DNA of 64,000 nucleotides from Haliclona indistincta (GCA_964017065.1 OZ024784.1:12257152-12321151); one strand, 5' to 3'. Shown: positions 32,701-44,786, counted from the first letter of the stretch. Notes: generated by a model not told the origin, from the letters alone. Numbers and translations: made by a program.

Positions 32701-34457
32701 CCTCCACTCAGTCACCTCTTGGCGACCCTACAACTTTTCATTCACACTCTTCTTCTGCACTCACCACAGCTGACGCTCGGACATGTTCACAAACACTTTC
32801 TGATCCCAACATAGTTAGTGATGATGCTGATCATTATTCTCTTCCTGTCAATGGAATTAGGTTAGTGAATCAATTTTCACTGGTATAATCTTCAATTTTG
32901 TTTCTAACAGCCCCAACTCAGGAGCTTCAACTCCCAAACAGCAGATCAATGATCTTCCTGATGCCTACCAATCCTTGCCAGTAGATAACCTGACCACTTC
33001 TGGTTCTCCCTCTTCTCTTGATATTAATCTCGACACTGATAGCTTACGTCAGCTTCTTCTAGCTGTAGAAAACTCTTCAAATGGGTGTGGATTAGATTGT
33101 CCCAATACCAGCATTGAAGACACACAGTCACTTTCTCCTCTCTCTCGCTATGTAGAAGAGTTCCCGTCATCTGGCCTAGACAGCTCAGAAGAGATGGTAG
33201 TTGGAGAGGGTGAACCTGCAGATTCCACTCCCTCTCCTCAACCTCAGCAACTCTCTGAGTCAGTGTTGTTTGACAGACATCCTTCATCTCTTTCTCTCCA
33301 TCCATTAACCAACCAATGGCCCCACAACCAATGGATGGAACCTTCCTCTTCTGTGGGGCCCTCCTATATCCCTCCTTTAACAGTTGATGGTTCCCCTCTT
33401 TCTGCTGATGTTGAGGAACTGTTGTGGGCCACACCACCTCCTAGTATTGATCAGCATCACATCGCTCCTCGTGATGTTCTTCCTACTCCCTCTCCTTACC
33501 ATCAGCAATACTCCTTTGTACCAAATCAGCTTCCTAATCATTCTTGTCCATTCATACCGTCTACTACTTGTACGAACCTTGATTCTAGTGATCAGCCAAT
33601 TGCTGCTAGCAGTGCATGCTCTACTCTTGACCAGCGGTTAATGTTTGCTAACTCTCTTCTGCATCCTCCTCCCTCTCAGAATCCATGCCATCACCACCAC
33701 CTGCCTAGCACCCCTACCACCTCAGGCACGTCTAATGAATTATCTATTTCTCGTCCTCGGTCTCCATTTTTGTTTTCCTCTTCACCAATAACTCATGAAG
33801 AGGCCCAGGACTATCGAATCGACCCTTCCCTAGCCTCCTCTCCATCTCGAGGTTCCATGAGCTCTCTCTCTACTTGTGGTGACTCGTACTTTGATCAGAG
33901 TGACCCTCCTTCTGTTGCTGAACTGTGCGAACTTTTAGGAGACTCTCAAAATGTACAGAATTCAGATTTCTCACACCTTAGTCTCTCAGGTAACTCATTT
34001 CAGTTTGAACCAGGTTTGATCTATTGTGTTTTATATTGTTCAGATTCAGAGCAGCACGAGCTATTGAAAGCTTCTCGTATCATTCAAAATGCCTTCAGAA
34101 GGCATAGAGCACGAAACAGGCAGCAAATGGCATCCAGAGAGAAGCATGCAGCATTGCTCATCGAGAGACACTACAAGCAATACAAAGAAGTATGCAACAC
34201 TGTTTGTACTTGTTCACATTCATTACTGCCCTCCTTCTCAGCTGAAGAGATTAAGAGATGAAGCTGCTCGCAGAATACAGCATCAGTACAGGCAGTATCG
34301 CAAGAGACATCAAGAGGTCAACAGAGCTGCATTGTTTGTTCAACAGATGTACAGGTATATAGATGAGTTTCTATCCTCTCCTATAATCTACTTCTGTAGG
34401 TATCACAAGATGCGTAAAAGGTGTTCTGGTTCTTCATCTAGCACTCCTCCTGTCTAA
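26769..34457 (+). CDS. CAMTA: CAMTA-family transcription factor with CG-1 domain and IQ motifs, lacking TIG and ankyrin repeats
   Basis: Thirteen exons join in phase to about 1010 codons: 26769-26877, 26958-27088, 27148-27215, 27268-27307, 31024-31122, 31297-31368, 31510-31611, 31681-31862, 32027-32860, 32911-33989, 34044-34189, 34242-34354 and 34400-34457. The CG-1 DNA-binding domain is complete: 'SRLHRWNIPEEVLSYLISF', 'SDGYDWKTRGSSKSLREDRM', 'GCYSHRESNPNFHRRCYWLL', 'NPHVIMVHYLE'. Then follow about 600 residues rich in Ser, Pro and Thr without recognised domains. The C-terminus has the CAMTA junction 'FSHLSLSDSEQHELL' and IQ-type calmodulin-binding repeats ('ASRIIQNAFRRHRARNRQQ', 'AALLIERHYKQYK', 'AARRIQHQYRQYRKRH'). 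CAMTAs are calcium/calmodulin-linked nuclear transcription factors; animal members usually carry a TIG domain and ankyrin repeats between CG-1 and IQ, which I cannot find. Intron 4 (3.7 kb) is full of mobile elements. Confidence 0.92.
27977..28647. mobile_element. Non-autonomous DNA transposon with 15-bp terminal inverted repeats
   Basis: It starts GGGGCGAGCCTGAGC and ends GCTCAGGCTCGCCCC, a perfect 15-bp inverted repeat, 671 bp in all, inside CAMTA intron 4. It contains a Gln/Lys/Arg-rich open frame ('MMQMTQGRQQQRSETPKKQQ', from about 28168) that stops after about 50 codons. This could be the remnant of a first coding exon of the autonomous element. The superfamily was not identified and no clear target duplication was seen. 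Confidence 0.65.
29023..29222. mobile_element. 200-bp MITE with TACCGTATAGTGGG-type ends
   Basis: The ends TACCGTATAGTGGGTAATTT and (complement of) TACCATATAGCGGGTAATTT are inverted over about 24 bp. The interior is largely composed of TTTTGGCGAATTT-like words in both orientations. Related end sequences occur singly at 40855-40868 (GCCGTATAGTGGGT) and 41329-41348 (TACCATATAGCGGGAAATTT), so this family is dispersed in the window. Confidence 0.75.
29521..29679 (+). mobile_element. Mariner-like MITE copy 1 (GTGAAACCTG ends)
   Basis: About 160 bp starting GTGAAACCTGCTTAATAAGA and ending TTAAGACAGGTTTC, with internal GGTCTTAATA words. The same element in opposite orientation lies at 30079-30241 with only a few differences. 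Confidence 0.75.
29687..30050. mobile_element. MITE with AGGCGGCGTGCACACGGCTC ends
   Basis: The left end AGGCGGCGTGCACACGGCTC and right end GAGCCGTGTGAACGCCGCCT are inverted over about 22 bp. The element is 364 bp and sits between the two inverted mariner-like MITE copies, so three elements are stacked within 730 bp of the CAMTA intron. Confidence 0.75.
30079..30241 (-). mobile_element. Mariner-like MITE copy 2, inverted relative to copy 1
   Basis: Reverse complement of 29521-29679 with a few substitutions. The ends CGGTGAAACCTG and CAGGTTTCACTG are flanked by TA on each side, as expected for a Tc1/mariner-type insertion. Confidence 0.75.
30330..30706 (+). repeat. TACCCTG..CAGGGTA repeat, copy in CAMTA intron
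   Basis: A 377-bp element starting TACCCTGGGCGCATAGGCGC and ending GCGCACAGGGTA, with a (GT)n tract near the left end. Homologous copies lie at 51073-51446 and 58998-59372 inside DAGL copies B and C, and none is in copy A. No protein is evident. The short inverted ends suggest a DNA transposon or MITE. Confidence 0.65.
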
Positions 34458-34712
34458 ACTCATTTTTTTGATTCCAATCATTGTTTGTTAGCAGATGTGT
34501 ATCATTATTATTTCATTTTCACTGAAACTTTATTTCAACTACAATCAGATTACAAAAGTTTATGGTGGTCAGCTAGCTAGCTACAAATTGGTCATCCGCC
34601 GCTGCTTGTGAAGCCACATTAAAAATACTTTGTCAGCCAATAAAAAGAAAGAAATGATTAATTATTTTGTGATGAACTGTTGAAAGTGTAACAACTCTAA
34701 GTAACATGTAAT
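34458..34712. other. Convergent 3' region, CAMTA and DAGL copy A
   Basis: 255 bp lie between the CAMTA stop and the DAGL-A stop. The duplicated DAGL unit begins at about 34703 (AACATGTAATCTAAACATTA is common to all three copies). A likely minus-strand polyadenylation hexamer appears as TTTATT around 34532-34537. Confidence 0.5.
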
Positions 34713-37700
34713 CTAAACATTAACATCAACTGACACTACTATTTGTTCACCAAATGACGTTTCCGCCTCGTCTACTTTCCCATTCTCTTCATCTTCCTCC
34801 ATTTTTAAGGACACTTCCAAGTTGATTGAGTCGATTCGGGTTTCTGTGTGCCCATTTTCTTCTGTTGTACCATTTCCATTCATTTCAGTGCATGCACATA
34901 CATCATTGTTGCCGTTAGGATCAAGTTTGAATATTTTCTTGAGCGCAATTGTTTCTACAAGCTCTCCGCAATTTGGCTTCATTCCCAAGTTATTAGAGAG
35001 AATTATGAGAGAATCCATAACATTATTTGGCATATGATCGTCAACAACGCCCTTGTCAAGAATGATGCAGCACATGTCCTCCATGCTCACCCACTGAGCA
35101 CTGGCTATTTCATCAGGATAGCATTTAACAACACAACTATGCAGGATTCATGTATAACAATAATTATATAAATTCAAACACATCACGTTACCTTGGTTTC
35201 TTAGACTTTTTGATATATACTTGTACAATCTTTCCTGGAGCAAATGCAGGCACATCTGGTATCACTCCATCTTTGTCAATTGCCTGAAGAAATTTTGGAC
35301 GATTCTCCTTGTGTTCCTTGGCCTTTCGTTGCCAGCTATAAAAAACACGGTTTAAAACAAGAAATTAAAAGTACAGATTTTTGATTCCACCTTTTCAGTT
35401 TCACAACTGTAGAGACAGCAAACTCTTCTGGTTTTTCGACAGGTTTTAGTGGTAGCTTCATTGTGCCTGCTCTCTTGTGTTGCCAGCCGGTGATGGTCGC
35501 CATTCGGTCCAAAGTCATTTCACTCACACTCACAGGTCGATTACAACAGCCATTAGGAAAACACTTCTGACAACAGATTTCAGTCTAAGCAGAGAGAACA
35601 AGTGTCAAAATTATGCCAAACTGACAAGACAGCATCATGACATGCATGTGTACTCTTGGCTCTCTCCACTAACAGACACGATTAATAGTTAATTGAGCAC
35701 TGACTGACACACAAAGCCATCATACCGTAGACTATACAACCATTCCAAGGGCATGACACTACACAGGATAGTGTAAACACATGGTAGGCCAGCAGAGTAC
35801 AGCACAGCTGGTACTGTTTGCTGATGGTAAACCACCATTACCACTAAAACACATGTATTCACTACCTTGCTAAACTACTGCACCAGCATCTACAGTAACT
35901 CAGTACTATCAGTGTAAATGCACGGTAGGCCAAAAACTTAGTGGACTTTTAGAATCTAAGACTGAGCAGTAGACACAGTCTATTCACTGTTAATAATTAT
36001 TTGTAAAACACATGTTTTGATCAGCTATATTATGACTCCACCTTGTTCAATCCACTGTTTTCCAATAAGTAGATGATAGATTTCTTCATTTGATTTAAGC
36101 TTCTCCAGTTTAGTCTAAATACATGTTACATGTAATGTTATCAGTATCATAAGCACACATGTACCTTGGAACAATATCATTTCCTAGAACATAAGATCTG
36201 ATAAATGATTGTGAGTAAGCTGCCAGTGGGAGACTGTAACAACATTATAGATAAACACAATACTTCTAACATAGTAAACATTTACTTGAAGACACATCCT
36301 GGTGGAGACATAGCATAGCAGATAAGATCCTTGTACTGTTCCTTCAACAGAACAGCAAGTGCACTTGCTACACCAGCACCGAGTGAATGACCAACTATTA
36401 CTAGCGTATATTTCTGGACAATAATACAGATGATAGATACCACAGTGAGAAGTGTGTGTTACCTCGTGAAGGGGTTTTTGCTTTAGTCTGGTGTGTTTGC
36501 GTCCTCTTTTAAAAGCATTTGACAACATATTTTTATTTTCCATCTTATCCTTCATCCACCGTGCTGTCTTTAACATACCCTAAAGGGTACATTAATGACA
36601 ACACAGATAATTGCATAAAAATTAACTTTCTTGGAATTAAATAATGATAGTAAACAGCAACATCTGGTTGTGTCTACATACAATGCTCTACTCATTGAGT
36701 AGTAAATGGAGTAGATTGAGCATAACACTATGTGCATACTGAAGCCAAATCTAAACAAACACAACTTATTTCCCCAAGTATAATCTTTCAACATGACAAT
36801 CGTATTAAGTTCAGAGTGCATGCACATCAGTATCCATGTGGTGACTGAAGACACCAGCTGCAAACAATAATAGTCTCTGGCCATAGATCATGTTAATTAA
36901 TGACTAGAATTCGAGTTCTATACATGTGCAAACATAAAAATGGAAGTAGTGTTATTTTTCCTGAGATTTCACGTGTTTAACAATATTTTTAAACATACCA
37001 TTATAATATTCCACCAATAATTATTAATTGTACAAGCAATTATGCAATTCCCACATAGAGGAGTTGCTTTAGCTTTCAATAGCACCAGGAATGTCAGAAT
37101 CTACAACTATTTGCAGAATGCAAACAGTTTGAAAGGATAAAGGAAGAAATTACTTACAACATAACTTAGATAAATAAACATTTTACATGTTGCTATGTAC
37201 TGTCATGCAGCCATACTAAAAATAAACATGATTGCATACTTGATTGCCTTGTGTGGAGCAGGAGCCCATCGAGACGACATGCGCAAAGGAGCATGCAACT
37301 CAGTATACGGCGGATTTCAAACATGGCTGCCCATTCTATTTTAGCGATTCCTTATACGGTCATGCACGCGGAACGCATGCGTAGTCAGATAAGACAGCGG
37401 TACACTCAATCGCGTATCGACAATCATGCGTGCTCCTGGCTAGAGCTCGTCTTCGCTTGAGGGACTCTTGGAGGGCCTTGTCTAGTACACTGTCACAGGA
37501 AAGTTTCATGTTACTTACAGTACAGTGTGCTAGATCATGATGCGTACGCCCAGTTTCTCAGGGGTTAATTGTAAATTTATTCCATAAAAGGAATAGCTAT
37601 ACACTAACATGTACAGAGTTGCATGCTCACTCGCCGGCTCCGCCAACAAATCACGCCATAACTCACAAACAGAGCTTAGTATAATATTGCGCACACGAGC

Positions 37701-40260
37701 TTTTAGAGTTTGCAAACAGTGTTTCCATCTCTCAAACAGCCAGCAAAGTGGGAAATACATCTAGAAACTACTGAGTTTTTGCTTGATCTTATGGTACACT
37801 GTGTCAACGTGCAACTTCACTATAGTAGCAAACAACACTAGATTTGCTGAATTTGATCGAACAATACAATCAACAATTGCATGACTGCTACAGCAAACAA
37901 GAGCAGCTTCTGGTAGCAAACTGCTTGGTAATCTTGCTTTCTTGACTGAGATCATGGCAAAAATGTTTGTTTACAAACTCTACTGCTCACAAAGTGATAT
38001 GCCATCGCCTAGCCAAGTGCGCAAAGAAACAAAGGTCTTGTGTTTTACCTGCAGTCAATGTTGGGGTGCCGGTAATGGCACCTACTAGCGCCTAAATGGT
38101 CTATAGGCCATTTCTCTCCTATGTAATCTACGTAGGTTTTACATAGTCGCTTTTTACAGTTTTACATGTACATTTTTGCTAGCAACAATGTTTTTCCGAA
38201 TAGACATACCGTCTGATTTATAGAAACATTAATTTGTCAGAAACACACATCATGGAAACATTGCTGACATTCACTGGGCAACATTGATGCTGGAAATTGC
38301 TTCAGGCAAACAATTTTTCCTAGTGTATGGCAGCTACACAGATGGTGTGAAGATTATTAATACTCACTCCATGCATCTTAGCTCCTGGACATCCCGGAAC
38401 ATTTACGTCTTCTAAGAATATTGTCATGTCAGTAAGCGCATCCTATGTGTCAAACAAATCATGAAACACGTGACTAAGAATGATGATTAGTTGTCTACTA
38501 TTGTTTTGTCTAGTCATGGAAAATTGCTGTTGACATACCTTAATAGAAAGAGTTCCTCGAACCACAACAACCACTGTACTACGTTGATGGTCTAGTGTAA
38601 CAGCAAATGGAGCTCTGAAAACCTAGTGTAAAAGAACGGGTGTCTTCAAAACCAACTAAGTGAAACTACTTGACAATCTTACTCCATTGTCATTGACATA
38701 GTAGCATATGTCTCTCTCATCAGCATCACATTGATATCTCATGGTAGCTACTCCACACATACATGTGTTTTCTTTCTCAAAATCTTCATTTCGAACACGT
38801 TGGTTGCAACATTTGTAGTTGCACCTTAGACTGTAAAAATCAATATTTAAAAATAAATATCAAACTAAAAGAGTACTAACCATGAAAGTGTTCCCAGTTG
38901 ACATAATCCACAGCACAGGTTCATAAAGACATGCAACGGCCAACCATAGATAGCAAGTGAGTAACGCATATAGTGATAAAAATCCCGAACGATCTGCCTA
39001 TCTTCCTGTGTGGTTGAGACAACAACGACAACAAAGTAAACAAACTAGTGCTATGTCATGATTGTTAGGGTTTCTCACACTAGATAACCATAGCCTCTAT
39101 TATTACAAACACTTACCATTTTAGTGAAATCCAAGTCAACAGGTGGTTGGTACTTATATCCTACTGGTATCTGATTAGTATTCTTTAGTTGAGTCTCACA
39201 AAGCTATAGAATCATAAAATGGCTAATTAAGCACAGTATGCACAGCACATTCTCTAATTTAACTTTGAATTCCCATTCTAATAATCTTCCATAATAAAAA
39301 TAAAACCTACCCCTCTCAAGGGAGTTGTCAATTCTAAGAAGCCCCCTCTCTTGATTTTTTTCTTTTGGTCTCTGTGAAGAGTAAGAAATCCAACAAAGAG
39401 ATCCGATGGAACTAGTTCTACATTATGAAACATCCTGTACAAAGAGTGAGCCAGGTCATTGAGTGCAATAGTAGTCTCAGCAGCATCTTGAATACCACAG
39501 AATGAACAGAGCTTTTGCAATCGCCTAAATAATCTGCGTTGCTCAATACGACCATTGTGAATACGTCCTCTTGTTGAATCTAGAAAACCATCTACTTCTT
39601 CCTTAGATTGAAAATTTGTCCGCAACTCATCCAGAAGGCTTGTGGAAGAGAAGCAGCCGGCTGGGTCAAGGTACATCAAGAAACCCAATGCATACACCAA
39701 CAGAGTGACCCATACTACCACCACAATCCCTTGAGAAAAACGCAATGCAATGGACAAAGGAGTGCAAGGCTCCAGCAAGGTGATGGTGCCATCATTGCTC
39801 ACAGCCCAGGTGGTGAACGTCAGTGTAGCAACATCAACTACAAACATGAACGTTCTCAAATACAACAGCTTTGGCAGCCAACGACGCGGGTGATCGTTCC
39901 AAACAGTTCCAGCTGAGCTTACTAAAAAGATGAACTCTTCGTTCACGGCGATCAATATTTGTACACACAGCATAGCGAACAGCGAGCTATATAGCGTCGC
40001 AGGCAGGTCTATGCCGTCACATCGCATACCCGAGCCGGAATCTTCTCCAGAGTTTGCAAGGTCTGGCCCGAAGTAGAAGTACAAGAGAGATGCAGTGATC
40101 AACGCGAAACTGCAAGGGGGTACAAGTCAGGTTTTAGCTCAAAATAAAAAGAGAATGCTTACTAGAACAGTCGTAGCAACATCCCTATCACGGCAGGGAT
40201 GAAGAAATCGTCTCCTCCCACAGTCCACTTTTTGTTCTTGCATGTTCTGAGCGGCGGCAT
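34713..40260 (-). CDS. DAGL: sn-1-specific diacylglycerol lipase, copy A (complete)
   Basis: Fourteen exons on the minus strand, from ATG 40260 to stop 34713-34715, give about 855 residues. Exon 1 (40163-40260) and exon 2 (39311-40109) encode the N-terminal membrane region ('FFIPAVIGMLLRLF', 'LITASLLYFYFG', 'LFAMLCVQILIAV', 'IVVVVWVTLLVYALGF') and 'VELVPSDLFVGFLTLH'. The lipase fold follows: 'YSLAIYGWPLHVF', 'VVVVVRGTLS', 'DALTDMTIFLEDVNVPG', then the nucleophile elbow GHSLG ('YTLVIVGHSLGAGVASALAV', 36310-36415, Ser about residue 521) and 'SYVLGNDIVPR' with the catalytic Asp. This is the DAGL-alpha/beta family, plasma-membrane enzymes that make 2-arachidonoylglycerol-type monoacylglycerols. 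The 'PPGRIIH' site of vertebrates, holding the proposed catalytic His, reads 'APGKIVQV' here. The tail contains 'DDHMPNNVMDSL', as in DAGL-beta. The 1.8-kb intron 7 carries sequence shared with copies B and C. Confidence 0.93.
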
Positions 40261-42225
40261 GATGGAGAGATCACAGCTACAGGCTTAGAAGATAATCAAA
40301 ATTGCTTTGGTCACCTTTTAAACACATTCATGACTGAACTGTACAGGAAGTGCTTTTTCCGGCTTCTTCCCACGTAGGTGCTGCCGTTGCTGAGCGCTAA
40401 TTTTACGCGTGCTAATGGAAATGTTTATACATAACACTATACACTTTTGAACAGACATGCAATGGCGCAGGTTGTTTCTTTCGTAATCAAAGCTACATGC
40501 ACTGCCGAGCATGAATAGAGTACGGTTTGTTATTATACATCTAAAATTATCAACTAGTAATGAATAAATAAAATAATTAATGAATAATGCTAGTCTATAA
40601 CACTTGCATCACATCTACAGCGGTTTTCCTGCTTCTTGCAATAGTAAAGCGTAGACCGTAAAGCGTCATCTCATGCACTAATGTGTGAAGGCATTGTTAT
40701 CTTATTCACATGATGGAGGATTATCACACATTAGTGCACAAGGTGACGCTCTCTTGACTATTGCAAGAAGTAGGAAAACTGCTGTATGTGAAATTCGAGC
40801 TCGTAAATGCATCAGCAACTATTGTGCCGCTTATAGAACAGTATTAATTATAATGCCGTATAGTGGGTGATCTGCTTATAAACATCTATTATCTGGTTTT
40901 ACATGAACTAGACCCTGTGGACGCCAAAATTAAATTGCAAAATCAATAAAATATCAGAATCCAGATAGCAAAGTATCGGAGTATGTAGTTTTGAGAATTG
41001 CAATCATGCTGCAGTATGAATCAGTATGTATGCAAGCGCTGGAGTATGAGACTTACAATGGTTTTAGTTGCGATAAATTCAGTGCATGAAAGGGTCATCC
41101 TGCGACTCCACTCTCCTACTTATCTCCGAGTCTGGCCTAATGGCCAGTAAATAAAAACAGAGTATATTGACTTTGCTCCATTTTGTAAACTCTTTTGTAC
41201 AGACTCGCAGTTGTGTAAATAATTTATTTTGACAAGAAAATGATTACAGTGGACCCTTTTAGAGGACACCCACCATCACTCTATAATGGACACTTACCAA
41301 TCCCAAATAATTTATAACTCACATAATGTATACCATATAGCGGGAAATTTCGCAGGAGGTGCTTTGCAGTGATGCAGGTTTATACTCGTGTTTTCGGCTC
41401 CCGTGAATCTGACTGATAGAGTGACCTGGTAAAAATAGGCTTTTTTTCTAGCTCACGTGAGCTACTATAAACTACTGTCCTGACTTAGTGGTAACATGAC
41501 CCCCATCAGTCATGTCAGTGTAGGCTGAGCCTATTCTCTGGTTTAGCAGATATGCATTCAGGCCAGAAGAGCTTCCCTCAGCATGCCTCAGTTATAGAAC
41601 TGTATTTGTCCATGTCAAGGGGCAGCATTTCTGACAACACAAATTGACAATCAAAGGACTGACTGATGAATTCGGTGTGTGAATAATATGTCCAGCTAGA
41701 GACTGATCAATGAGAAGACAAATGTGCTGAGATGAATTGGTGAGCTAAAATAATAGTTTATACATGTAGAGGCATGATAATGTTCGCGCCGAATAATAAT
41801 AATTAATATTATACTTAAAAATTATGTGTCATGACATCGACGTGGAACATGGTATGGACAGGATCATAGAATCTATGTCTAAATCTGTTTCGTCGTACTA
41901 GTGCTGAATCAAACGTGACGTCACACACTTCCATGATTCTCGAGTGATTGTCCAGGTGCTGAAAACAAAGTATCCTGACATGTTTCTATTGACACAATTG
42001 AGGTTAAAATACAGGGTGTATTCAGTTTGCCAGTATGACAATGTTCTTCAAGGTCGTGTACTTTTTCGGAGTTAATTCAGTTGCTAAGTAGGGATACAGA
42101 AGTACGTTGCTAGAACTAAACAAGAGAGGTTTATCTTAGTTCTCTGTCATACTAGTTGTGTAGGTCTTTTTTGTGTACTTTTCTCTCAATAACTCAATTA
42201 ACTGTATACATGTGTGAGCCGCCGG
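40261..42225. other. Spacer upstream of DAGL copy A
   Basis: About 2 kb without a recognised gene, holding the DAGL-A promoter, a foldback at 40610-40790, single transposon ends at 40855 and 41329, and a mariner-like end (CAGTGGACCCTTTTAGAGGA, about 41249). The remainder is AT-rich with no structure that I could identify. Confidence 0.5.
40610..40790. repeat. Foldback (hairpin) element, 181 bp
   Basis: CACATCTACAGCGGTTTTCC on the left pairs with GGAAAACTGCTGTATGTG on the right, and pairing continues inward (CTTCTTGCAATAGT, AGCGTCA, GCACTAATGTGTGA). Almost the whole element can fold into one hairpin. Confidence 0.8.
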
Positions 42226-43782
42226 GGTGTGTACTGTTTGTCCACTCAATTTTCGCTTCGAAACTGGTAGTTCAAAAATGAAATTTTAGCCATTTTCATG
42301 TTTTGTATTTTATTCACTCAGTTTGAAAATAGAAATTTCAGCCTATTCTAAATTTTGTCCTGCTCTAAGCAGAATTAACTATCATACCATGACCAGCTAA
42401 AATTCCTGTGTACAGTACTGTTTATCCACCAATATTTCATGTTTGAGTCGAGTCTCAGAATATAAAATATTGTAATGCTTTTATCTTATTCCTTCCTGGT
42501 ACTCGATTTTTAATTAAAATTTGGATAAAGACCAAGTATATGGGTGTGGCCTGCACAACACTTTACAGGAAGTAAGTAAAGTTACGTGTTCACTTATGTG
42601 TGTGTGTTTGTGTCCAGGAGGGCCGAGGGTGAGTGTGTACCCTACAAGCATGTTAAATAATATTATCATAATTATGTCACACACTCTTACTGCCTTTAAA
42701 ACTTAATTGCACGCATGCACACATACATGTATACAGTGCACAACACATACATGTAGCAAAGCAATCCACAAGGGCCACATGTGCGAGCCAAGGTACCTGT
42801 AGTAAAACAGGTACTATATGCACAGTACTACACAACCTTGAACCTCCTGAGGAACTTGCAGGAGGACCAACAACGCGCCTCTTACTGCAGGTGTGCCACC
42901 CCAACATTAGTAGAATGATGATGATCATGCGACACAGCTGGTCATGTCATGTCCGGACTAATTGCTCTCCAGTACATGTACAATTAAGACTAGAATAGGC
43001 GGGGTGGAAGCACACAGAGTAATATAGGATGAGTGTGAGTACGTAGGAAGGAAGAGGAAGAGAGAGTGCACATAATGTGTGACACAGGTATTATTATGAC
43101 ATGCTAGTGATGAGATGAATAATTATATTTCTTTAATTTAGTGTCACCAGCCGTCTTCAAAGTGTGTAATACACCAAGTAAAAATGGATATGCATGCATG
43201 GTCCTGGTAGTTAATTGTTTTGGATCTCCATTGAACACCGCAAATTAACCATTCAATTGCCAGACTTAATTGCATGCTGCCTAGCTCATTGACCCCAGCT
43301 TTACATGATTGCATGGTTTTCAGTTCGAACCAACCAGTCAATTGACAAATGCTTCTCAGGCTCTTCGAATTCATTAACAAGCTTTCTCTCAGACCACACC
43401 TTCCATTTCAGCCTTGCATTTTAAAGAGGGTGTGGTCTAGTGATTGTTTGAACGTCATAATAAGCTATCTTCTTTGCTACGAGATACAAACAAAATTAAA
43501 AATTGGTGATAATTTCTGTTTTTCAAACTATGAATTTTAATACAATCATGAAAATAAGCTGTTTAGTCTTAATTTTTGAGTCCAATGATAAATTAAAACA
43601 TGACTATAGAGTGGAAAAACAGTACAAGGGTCTTAGCTGATAGTGCATTCTGCTTAGAAAGGTACAGAATTTATCAAATAGGCTGGAATTTCAAACTAAG
43701 TTATACAAAACATGGGTTTAACATTTGATTTTTGAACTGTCAGTTTTGAAGCAAAAATTGAGTGGACAAACAGTACACACAT
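42226..43782. mobile_element. 1.56-kb element with about 200-bp imperfect inverted ends
   Basis: The left arm (42226-42425) starts GTGTGTACTGTTTGTCCACT; the right arm (43615-43782) is its diverged complement, ending AGTGGACAAACAGTACACAC. Shared inner words include GTTCAAAAAT and CTAAGCAGAAT. The middle has no transposase-like ORF. It is probably a non-autonomous DNA transposon; the superfamily is unknown. Confidence 0.7.
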
Positions 43783-43789
43783 GCACCAG

Positions 43790-43892
43790 CCGCACCAGCA
43801 ACAGCGCTCATTCAGAAACGATTGAAAATGTGCATAATCATTTCTGAATCGATTTTTAATCGTGTCTGAATGAGGTGCTGCTGGTAGTGCGG
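43790..43892. repeat. Small foldback, 103 bp
   Basis: CCGCACCAGCAACAGCGCTC pairs with AGGTGCTGCTGGTAGTGCGG across a 40-60 bp loop that itself contains AATCGTTT/AAACGATT-like words. It directly follows the 1.56-kb element. Confidence 0.65.
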
Positions 43893-44672
43893 TTCAAACC
43901 AAATATATGTTTAAGACCTTTGACACACGTACACAAGCTATGCTCTGTTAGCTAGTTGTCTCGTGAAAAACAACCATAACTCATCATCATTTCTCGTAAT
44001 CCTAATACCTATATTTTTTCAAATATCTGCTGCTATCTATGGAATTCGTTGTGGGCGTGTACCTGCATCATAATTTTGTTTTCTCATTATACTTATTTAG
44101 CATGAACATTCCATCATGCCCCTTGTTGAAATCCATTATACTTGTATGAAATAATAATTTATTTATTATTAATGGTTGATTCTTTTTTGAACATAGAGAA
44201 GCTGTCAGTTCACTAGTGTGTTCTTCCGGCAAGTTCTGTTGTGCTGCTTTCAGGCAATAACAAAAGTTATTCATCATAAACTTCAATTCATCACAATGAA
44301 CCAGTATAACATACAACTTCACACCGTCCAAATCGCAACAGTGCCAACTCCACTTACTATGCATATCCAGAAGTTCCTCAATCTAATCGTACAAAAAGTG
44401 TACCATTATCTTTAGAACATGAAGTTTCGTCTGATATACCTATCACATGCCATATTCTCTCTCCCTTCTACATCCTTCTTCTCCCTTTAAGCCCTAGTGG
44501 TTCAAGCCCTTCTCAATATGCTTCTTTGCTGAATATTTTCAACACTACACTAAGCTCAAATCGTATAACAAAAAATCAACGTGACAGTGATGTTAGCTAC
44601 ATGTAGATACAGTAGCTAACCTTGCTGGCAGAGCAAAATGAACACCTCTGTATGTGTAAAACCATGGTAACA

Positions 44673-44786
44673 CAGTCAGTCAGTCAGTCAGTCAGTCAGT
44701 CAGTCAGTCAGTCAGTCAGTCAGTCAGTCAGTCAGTCAGTCAGTCAGTCAGTCAGTCAGTCAGTCAGTCAGTCAGTCAGTCAGTCA
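44673..44786 (+). repeat. (CAGT)n tetranucleotide tract
   Basis: About 28 uninterrupted CAGT units. A shorter, interrupted tract lies at the equivalent place of the next repeat unit (54998-55073). The open frame of repeating Ser-Val-Ser-Gln across it is only the tract read as codons. Confidence 0.95.

Noticed and set aside
32264..33437. Minus-strand open frames opposite the CAMTA middle region
   Set aside because: The plus-strand exons join in phase to CG-1 and IQ exons; the antisense frames have no recognisable content.
37251..37460. 69-codon frame in DAGL-A intron
   Set aside because: Basic, low-complexity translation inside an intron, not kept in copies B or C; likely part of an unidentified repeat.
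39608..39916. Plus-strand 102-codon frame, repeated at 62775-63083
   Set aside because: Antisense of DAGL exon 2 in copies A and C; it is conserved only because the exon is.
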